From contig JASLEM010000559.1 of assembly GCA_030151165.1 (NCBI GenBank), forward strand, positions 1 to 19,592: a stretch of 19,592 nt of DNA, in the 5' to 3' direction. The position numbers and the translations under genes are program-made. Below, piece after piece: positions 15,584-19,592 of this stretch. This DNA is from Burkholderiaceae bacterium (lineage in GTDB: Bacteria > Pseudomonadota > Gammaproteobacteria > Burkholderiales > Burkholderiaceae). The notes under the pieces are model-generated. The model was not told the DNA's origin. It did no database searches and saw nothing but the letters and a program-made list of their open reading frames with translations. Every line of letters begins with the position of its first letter. The first letter of the stretch is position 1.

Positions 15584-16204
15584 TCAGAAGGTGTAGGCGA
15601 GGCCGACGGTGACGTTCTTGACGTTCGACGTGCCTTGTCCCGCGAAGTGGAAGTCGTGCTGCTCCCAGCCCACCTCGCCGCGCAGCCCGTGGGCGATGTT
15701 GACGTCCAGCCCGACGCCGTAGGCGAGGCCGAAGCCCTTGGCGCGGCCGCTCGAGACGCCGGAGTCCGCCGGGGCGCTGACGTGGGTGATGCCGTAGGTC
15801 GTGCCGACCTTGCCCTGGAGGCCGAAGTAGTCGCCGAGCGGCAGGCGCCCGACGGCGCTGAGGTTGATGCCGCGCGCGGTGACGCCGCCGTCGGCGCGGT
15901 GCGCGGTGCCGAAGTTGAGCAGCGACAGCTCGGCGCCGAAGTTGCGCGTGAACATGTTGCCCGCCGTCACGCTGTACGAGGTGACGTTGTTCTGGCACGT
16001 GAGCCCGGCCACGCCGCACGAGGTGCCGTAGCTCGCCTTGCCGATGTTGACGCCGATGAAGCTGTCGCCCGCCTTCGGCGACGAGCTCGAGTGCAGGCTG
16101 TCGGCCGGGGTGTCGGTGGCGGACTGCGCCGCGGCGGCACACGAGATCCCGAGCGTCGCCACGGCCACGGCGGCGATGGTGAAAGCACGAAACTGGCTGG
16201 ACAT
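15584..16204 (-). CDS. Outer-membrane beta-barrel protein (OmpA/OmpW-like small porin fold)
   Basis: 206 residues. A Sec signal peptide (SSQFRAFTIAAVAVATLGIS then CAAAAQS, cleavage likely after AAA/Q) is followed by a short Ser/Thr/Pro linker. Alternating hydrophobic strands suggest an eight-strand barrel (FIGVNIGKASYG, FGAELSLLNFG, GFGLAYGVGLDVN, LRGEVGWEQHDF). The C-terminus VTVGLAYTF ends in Phe, the usual BAM recognition signal. The start at 16202-16204 has GAGGT 7 bases upstream. There are two cysteines (SCGVAGLTC) in the first exposed loop, a possible disulphide. It is transcribed from a strong sigma-54-like promoter divergent from the phospholipase D gene. Confidence 0.87.
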   Translation of the reverse strand: MSSQFRAFTIAAVAVATLGISCAAAAQSATDTPADSLHSSSSPKAGDSFIGVNIGKASYGTSCGVAGLTCQNNVTSYSVTAGNMFTRNFGAELSLLNFGTAHRADGGVTARGINLSAVGRLPLGDYFGLQGKVGTTYGITHVSAPADSGVSSGRAKGFGLAYGVGLDVNIAHGLRGEVGWEQHDFHFAGQGTSNVKNVTVGLAYTF

Positions 16205-16247
16205 TTGGCGTACCTCGCTGGGTATCGGTGGGGTGATGGCCATTTCA

Positions 16248-16263
16248 GGCAACCCCCGTGCCT
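16248..16263 (-). promoter_or_regulatory. Sigma-54 promoter of the OMP gene
   Basis: AGGCACG-GGGG-TTGCC on the minus strand: GGCACG and TTGC are exact with GG-N10-GC spacing; only the first base and the last W differ. The predicted start near 16237 gives a leader of about 33 bases to the ATG at 16204. Confidence 0.75.
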
Positions 16264-16268
16264 CGAAG

Positions 16269-16298
16269 GCGCCGTCCTACTCGCCTGCCAGACGGCGC
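16269..16298. repeat. 8-bp inverted repeat between divergent sigma-54 promoters
   Basis: GCGCCGTC (16269-16276) and GACGGCGC (16291-16298) are separated by 14 bases, flanked by CCTC/GAGG. The centre is about 46 bases upstream of the OMP start and about 72 upstream of the phospholipase D start. It could be a shared activator site. Confidence 0.5.
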
Positions 16299-16328
16299 GA
16301 GGACGGGGCGTAGGCAAGTGCGAAACTC

Positions 16329-16344
16329 GGGCATGGCCGTTGCC
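16329..16344 (+). promoter_or_regulatory. Probable sigma-54 promoter of the phospholipase D gene
   Basis: GGGCATG-GCCG-TTGCC: GGCA, the second G and TTGC match, spacing is GG-N10-GC; it differs at the first base, C to T in the -24 element, and the last W. The predicted start near 16355 gives a leader of about 57 bases before the ATG at 16412. Confidence 0.6.
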
Positions 16345-16411
16345 TGGAAGCGCTCTCGCCGGTGGCCCGCAGCGCGTCTTCTCGCGCAGCCGCCCGCGCA
16401 GGAAGGCCCCC

Positions 16412-17728
16412 ATGTCCTCGTCCGTGCCGTTGAGCCTGCGACCCGCGTCCCTGCCCCTGCCATCACACGCCGCCACCCCGACCGCCAACGAACGCCCGAA
16501 CGACGCCGTGAGCTCCGTCCTGCCCTCCACCTTCGACCACAGCCACGCGCACGCCCTCGTCGCAGGCCTGGGCGAGCCGCTGGTCGGCGGCAACCGCGTC
16601 CAGCTGCTGCAGGACGGCCCCGGCACCTACGCGGCCATGTTCGAGGCGATCGAGGCCGCGCGCGACCACATCAACCTCGGGAGCTACATCCTCGAGGCCG
16701 ACGGCCCGGGCGAGGAGTTCGCGCGCCGCCTCGTCGAGCGCGCGAAGGCGGGCGTGCGCGTCAACGTGCTCTACGACAGCTTCGGCTCGATCGGCACGCC
16801 CGAGGCCTATTTCGACACGCTGCGCGCCGGCGGCATCAGCGTCTGCGAATACAACCCGCTGCGCCGCCTGACCAACCTGCTGAGCCGCGCGCTGCACCTG
16901 CGCGACCACCGCAAGCTGATGGTGGTCGACGGCCACGTCGGCTTCATCGGCGGCGTCAACATCAGCTCGGTCTATTCGTTCGGCTCGTCGCCGATGGCGT
17001 CGCTCGCGCACGGCAGCGGCGGCGGCGGCGAAGGCAAGCCCGGCTGGCGAGACACGCACGTGCGGGTCGAGGGGCCGATCGTCGCGCAGCTGCAGCGCCT
17101 GTTCATGCACCACTGGGCGAAGTACTCGCCGATCGCGCTGCGCGGCTCGGGCTACTTCCCGTCCATCGCGCCGGCGGGCGCGCAGCGCGTGGCCGTGGCC
17201 GCGTGCGATGCCGGGCGGCGCCGCAATCCGTTCTACCGCGCGTTGCTCTCGGCGATCAACGCGGCCAACCAGCGCGTCTACCTGACGACGGCCTACCTCG
17301 TGCCGACCCGCCGCCTGATGCGCGCGATCCTGCGCGCCGCGCGCCGCGGCGTCGAGGTGCGGCTGCTGGTGCCCGGCATCAGCGACTTCTGGGCCCCGCT
17401 GCAGGCCGGCCGCTCGCACTACACGCGGCTGTTGCGCGCCGGCGTGCACGTGCACGAGCTGCACGAGACCTTGCTGCACGCCAAGACCTGCGTGATCGAC
17501 GGCGCGTGGACGACAGTGGGCTCGAGCAACCTCGACTGGCGCAGCTTCCTGCACAACGCGGAAGCCAACCTCATCGTCCTCGACGCCGGGCTGTCCGACG
17601 AGATGGAGCGCGTGTTCCGCGCCGACATGGCGCGCGCCCGCGAGATCGACCGCGCCGCATGGGCGAAGCGCGGGGTCAAGCAGCGCCTGCTGGAGCTGCT
17701 CGCGCGCCGCTTCGAATTCTTTCTCTGA
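16412..17728 (+). CDS. Phospholipase D family protein, cardiolipin synthase B-like
   Basis: 438 residues with two HKD catalytic motifs: HRKLMVVD (H166, K168, D173) followed by GFIGGVNIS, and HAKTCVID (H356, K358, D363) followed by TVGSSNLDWRS. These pair to form one active site that transfers phosphatidyl groups. In ClsB-type enzymes this makes cardiolipin from phosphatidylglycerol and another lipid. It lacks the two N-terminal TM helices of ClsA and has a ~60-residue polar N-terminus, so ClsB-like is the better match; a non-synthase phospholipase D is possible. A Gly/Ser-rich insert (HGSGGGGEGKPG) lies between the motifs. GGAAGG precedes the ATG by 6 bases. It is divergent from the OMP gene and probably sigma-54 controlled. 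Confidence 0.9.
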   Translation: MSSSVPLSLRPASLPLPSHAATPTANERPNDAVSSVLPSTFDHSHAHALVAGLGEPLVGGNRVQLLQDGPGTYAAMFEAIEAARDHINLGSYILEADGPGEEFARRLVERAKAGVRVNVLYDSFGSIGTPEAYFDTLRAGGISVCEYNPLRRLTNLLSRALHLRDHRKLMVVDGHVGFIGGVNISSVYSFGSSPMASLAHGSGGGGEGKPGWRDTHVRVEGPIVAQLQRLFMHHWAKYSPIALRGSGYFPSIAPAGAQRVAVAACDAGRRRNPFYRALLSAINAANQRVYLTTAYLVPTRRLMRAILRAARRGVEVRLLVPGISDFWAPLQAGRSHYTRLLRAGVHVHELHETLLHAKTCVIDGAWTTVGSSNLDWRSFLHNAEANLIVLDAGLSDEMERVFRADMARAREIDRAAWAKRGVKQRLLELLARRFEFFL

Positions 17729-17752
17729 GCGAAGGCCGCGACCGGCGCGCAT

Positions 17753-17768
17753 GGGCACGCGAACTGCC
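17753..17768 (+). promoter_or_regulatory. Probable sigma-54 promoter of the DUF2383 gene
   Basis: GGGCACG-CGAA-CTGCC: GGCACG exact, TGC matches, GG-N10-GC spacing; it differs at the first base, the first T of TTGC and the last W. The predicted start near 17779 gives a leader of about 31 bases before the ATG at 17810. Confidence 0.55.
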
Positions 17769-17809
17769 CGGATCGGGGATCGCCACTCCCATCCTGAAAG
17801 GTTCGCATC

Positions 17810-18265
17810 ATGGACAACCAAGACACCATCGACATCCTCAACACGCTCATCGAGACCTGCAACGACGGCGAGCGCGGCTTCCGCAACGTGGCCGAACACG
17901 TGCACTCGGTCGACCTGAAGACGCTGTTCACGACCCGCGCCAACGAGTGCCGCCAGGCCTGCGCCGACCTGCGCGCGCAGGTGGTGCAGCTCGGCGGCGA
18001 CCCCGAGACCGGCGGCAGCGCCAGCGGCGCGCTGCACCGCGGCTGGGTCTCGCTGCTGGGGACGCTGTCCGGCTACAGCGACAAGTCGCTGCTCGAGGCC
18101 TGCGAGAAGGGCGAGGACTCGGCGATGGAACGCTATCGCGACGCCCTCGACGAAGCGCTGCCCGACAACATCCGCCTGCTGATCGAGCGCCAGTACGAAG
18201 GCGTCAAGCGCAACCACGCGCAGGTGCGCAGCCTGCGCGACCAGGCGCGCGCGATGCAGGCCTGA
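17810..18265 (+). CDS. PA2169-like four-helix-bundle protein (DUF2383)
   Basis: 151 residues, normal for the family. DTIDILNTLIETCNDGERGF is the typical opening of DUF2383 proteins, followed by AEHVHSVDLKTLF and three more amphipathic helices ending ERQYEGVKRNHAQVRSLRD. The fold is ferritin-like; Glu and His residues in several helices could bind metal, but no function is established. It is soluble and cytoplasmic by sequence. AAAGG 8 bases before the ATG fixes the start. It lies 81 bases after the phospholipase D gene with its own -24/-12-like element between, so it can be expressed separately. A hairpin terminator follows. Confidence 0.92.
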   Translation: MDNQDTIDILNTLIETCNDGERGFRNVAEHVHSVDLKTLFTTRANECRQACADLRAQVVQLGGDPETGGSASGALHRGWVSLLGTLSGYSDKSLLEACEKGEDSAMERYRDALDEALPDNIRLLIERQYEGVKRNHAQVRSLRDQARAMQA

Positions 18266-18316
18266 CGACCCGCGGGCGGGCGCGCACGCGCGCCGGCCCG
18301 TGCGCCAGCCTTCGAG

Positions 18317-18340
18317 CCGCCCGCCTCGCGCGGGCGGTTT
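18317..18340 (+). terminator. Hairpin terminator after the DUF2383 gene
   Basis: CCGCCCGC/GCGGGCGG, a perfect 8-bp stem with a 5-base loop, followed by TTT. A second GC hairpin (around GGCGCG/CGCGCC, about 18280-18296) precedes it. It lies in the leader of the next gene, so it may also act on that gene. Confidence 0.65.
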
Positions 18341-18374
18341 CACGAATACGACACCCCGTATCCCGGAAAGCCCG

Positions 18375-19325
18375 ATGTCCGATCCGAACGCCGTCCCTCT
18401 TCGAGACCTGGTCCGTCCGGCCACCGCGTGGTCGCTCGCGCGCGAGACCTTCGCGTCCTGGTCGGACGACTACGCCTCCAGCATGGGCGCCGCCCTCGCC
18501 TACTACACGATGTTCTCGATCGCGCCGCTGCTGCTGATCGTGATCTCGGTGGCGGGCCTCGTGTTCGGCCAGGAGGCGGCACGCGGCGAGATCATGGGCC
18601 AGCTCTCCTCGCTGATGGGCGCGGACGGCGCGCGGGCCGTGCAGGCGCTGCTCGCCGCCGTCAACCAGCCGGCCGCCGGGATCTGGGCCACGCTGTTCGG
18701 CCTCGGCGCGCTCATCGTCGGCGCGACCACCGTGTTCGGCGAACTGCAGAACGCGCTGGACCGCATCTGGCGCGCGCCCGACCGCCCGGGCCCGACCGGC
18801 GCGTGGCGCTGGCTGCGCACGCGGCTGCTGTCGCTGGGCATGATCATGGGCGTCGGCTTCCTGCTGATGGTGTCGCTGGTCGCCAGCGCGATGCTGGCCG
18901 CGGTGCAGCGCTGGTTCAGCCGCTACATCGACCTCGGCGCGCTCAGCGCGCTGATCGACTTCGGCATCAGCTTCGCCTTCATCACCGTGGCCTTCGCGAT
19001 GATCTACAAGCTGATGCCGCGCGTGCGCGTCGAGTGGCGCGACGTGTGGATCGGCGCCGTCGTCACCGCATTGCTGTTCACCATCGGCAAGATGGCGATC
19101 GGGCTCTACATCGGGCGCAGCGCGGTCGCCTCCGTGTTCGGCGCGGCGGCGTCGCTGGTGGCGATGGTCGTCTGGGTGTACTGGTCGGCGCAGATCTTCC
19201 TGCTCGGCGCCGAGTTCACCTGGGTCTACGCGCGCCGCCTGGGCTCGCTGCGCGACCGCGTGGACATCGCGCCGCGCAAGGTGCCCGGCGCGATCCCGCA
19301 CCGGCCGGCGGACGCGCGGCGCTGA
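18375..19325 (+). CDS. YihY/virulence factor BrkB family membrane protein
   Basis: 316 residues. The family opening WSDDYASSMGAALAYYTMFSIAPLLLIVI is clear, followed by a second amphipathic region with GATTVFGELQNALDRIW, and four more TM segments (about residues 152-176, 196-218, 228-252 and 255-283 with VVWVYWSAQIFLLGAEFTWVYA, the family's last conserved block). The cytoplasmic tail is basic. This is an inner-membrane protein; early reports as RNase BN were wrong, and the role in transport or envelope homeostasis is unproven. The ATG at 18375 has GGAAAG 4 bases upstream; the longer frame runs through the terminator hairpin and is not chosen. Confidence 0.92.
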   Translation: MSDPNAVPLRDLVRPATAWSLARETFASWSDDYASSMGAALAYYTMFSIAPLLLIVISVAGLVFGQEAARGEIMGQLSSLMGADGARAVQALLAAVNQPAAGIWATLFGLGALIVGATTVFGELQNALDRIWRAPDRPGPTGAWRWLRTRLLSLGMIMGVGFLLMVSLVASAMLAAVQRWFSRYIDLGALSALIDFGISFAFITVAFAMIYKLMPRVRVEWRDVWIGAVVTALLFTIGKMAIGLYIGRSAVASVFGAAASLVAMVVWVYWSAQIFLLGAEFTWVYARRLGSLRDRVDIAPRKVPGAIPHRPADARR

Positions 19326-19331
19326 CGGCAC

Positions 19332-19346
19332 GCGGCGCCGCGCCGC
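19332..19346 (+). terminator. GC hairpin after the YihY gene
   Basis: GCGGCG/CGCCGC with a 3-base loop, 7 bases after the stop. No U-tract, so weak as a terminator. Confidence 0.3.
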
Positions 19347-19423
19347 CCACTGTCGAGCAGGCACGCCGTCGAGCTGCCCTTCGGCCGCAGGAAGTCCCGT
19401 TCGAGCGGGAAAAAAGCACGTTT

Positions 19424-19455
19424 GACCGCGGTGTTCGGTCGAATAGCGACCGCGG
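19424..19455. repeat. Direct repeat GACCGCGG, two copies 24 bases apart
   Basis: Copies are at 19424-19431 and 19448-19455, just upstream of the last gene. TTGACC (19422-19427) could be a -35 box overlapping the first copy, with TAGCGA as a poor -10. It may be an operator, or chance in GC-rich DNA. Confidence 0.3.
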
Positions 19456-19474
19456 CCGGTGAGATGCTTCGGTC

Positions 19475-19592
19475 ATGGACTCGAAACAGCTCTTCATCGA
19501 ACACCTCGCCAGCGAACTGCAGGCCATGGAGGTGGGTCGCGTGCCCATGAACGCCCTGCGCTACCGCGTGCACGCCAAGATGCTGCGCAAGG
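19475..19592 (+). CDS. Start of an unrecognised gene (3' truncated by window edge)
   Basis: 39 codons are visible: MDSKQLFIEHLASELQAMEV then GRVPMNALRYRVHAKMLRK, with no stop before the window ends. The visible part is soluble with an amphipathic helix at 4-19 and a basic helix after it. The ribosome site is weak (GGTGAG 11 bases upstream). Family not recognised from this fragment. Confidence 0.55.
   Translation, partial: MDSKQLFIEHLASELQAMEVGRVPMNALRYRVHAKMLRK

Noticed and set aside
19396..19416. TCCCG/CGGGA hairpin next to AAAAAA as a terminator
   Set aside because: The A-run follows the stem on the plus strand, so the U-run would precede the stem on the minus strand; this is the wrong polarity for a terminator in either direction.
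19226..19573. Minus-strand frame of 115 codons over the end of the YihY gene
   Set aside because: It crosses the YihY coding end and the promoter region of the next gene, and shows no domain or start signal.

Overview
The window is about 70% G+C and densely coded. Gene content (NdvB-type glucan synthase, sigma-54, PF15887-type metallopeptidase, CsbD, DUF2383/PA2169-like protein, small hydrophobic stress peptides) and protein style suggest a betaproteobacterium of the Burkholderiales (Rubrivivax/Roseateles-like). That placement is inference; no rRNA or tRNA gene is present.

Layout. (1) 1-2789 (+): 3' end of a cyclic beta-1,2-glucan synthase (NdvB, GH94 domain), followed by a small exported protein of unknown function (3015-3758, +). 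(2) 3789-8396 (-): a four-gene MacAB/DevBCA-like export operon, in transcription order adaptor, ATPase, permease, permease. It converges on the exported protein at a hairpin whose arms contain both stop codons. (3) 8460-9934 (-): a stress-type cluster of small proteins: a CsbD protein, a 25-residue hydrophobic peptide too short for ordinary ORF calling, a glycine-zipper protein and a two-TM protein. Each is separated by strong hairpins, one of them a classical U-tract terminator. (4) 10133-11644 (+): a zinc-ribbon metallopeptidase with HExxH and an unusual Gly/Pro/Thr-rich tail. (5) 11819-14773 (-): rpoN (sigma-54) followed by a hybrid histidine kinase whose ATP-binding motifs look degraded. 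(6) 15115-16204 (-): a small hydrophilic protein and an outer-membrane beta-barrel protein. (7) 16412-19325 (+): a phospholipase D/cardiolipin synthase-type enzyme, a DUF2383 four-helix protein and a YihY/BrkB membrane protein. A new gene starts at 19475 and runs off the end.

Main result. A perfect -24/-12 (sigma-54) promoter lies upstream of rpoN itself. Near-consensus copies (GGCAC/T G-N4-NTGC with the required GG-N10-GC spacing) lie at sensible distances, in the right orientation, upstream of the small hydrophilic protein, the OMP, the phospholipase D and the DUF2383 gene. The OMP and phospholipase D promoters are divergent and have an 8-bp inverted repeat between them. rpoN also lacks its usual hpf/ptsN neighbours. 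Together this looks like a self-regulated, locally clustered sigma-54 regulon for the cell envelope and stress, possibly run by an accessory rpoN copy. The activator (bEBP) is not in the window.

Limits. All functions are read from sequence by eye. Two genes (the adaptor at 8396 and the kinase at 13195) have no convincing canonical start codon; plausible AUC/AUU starts are discussed.
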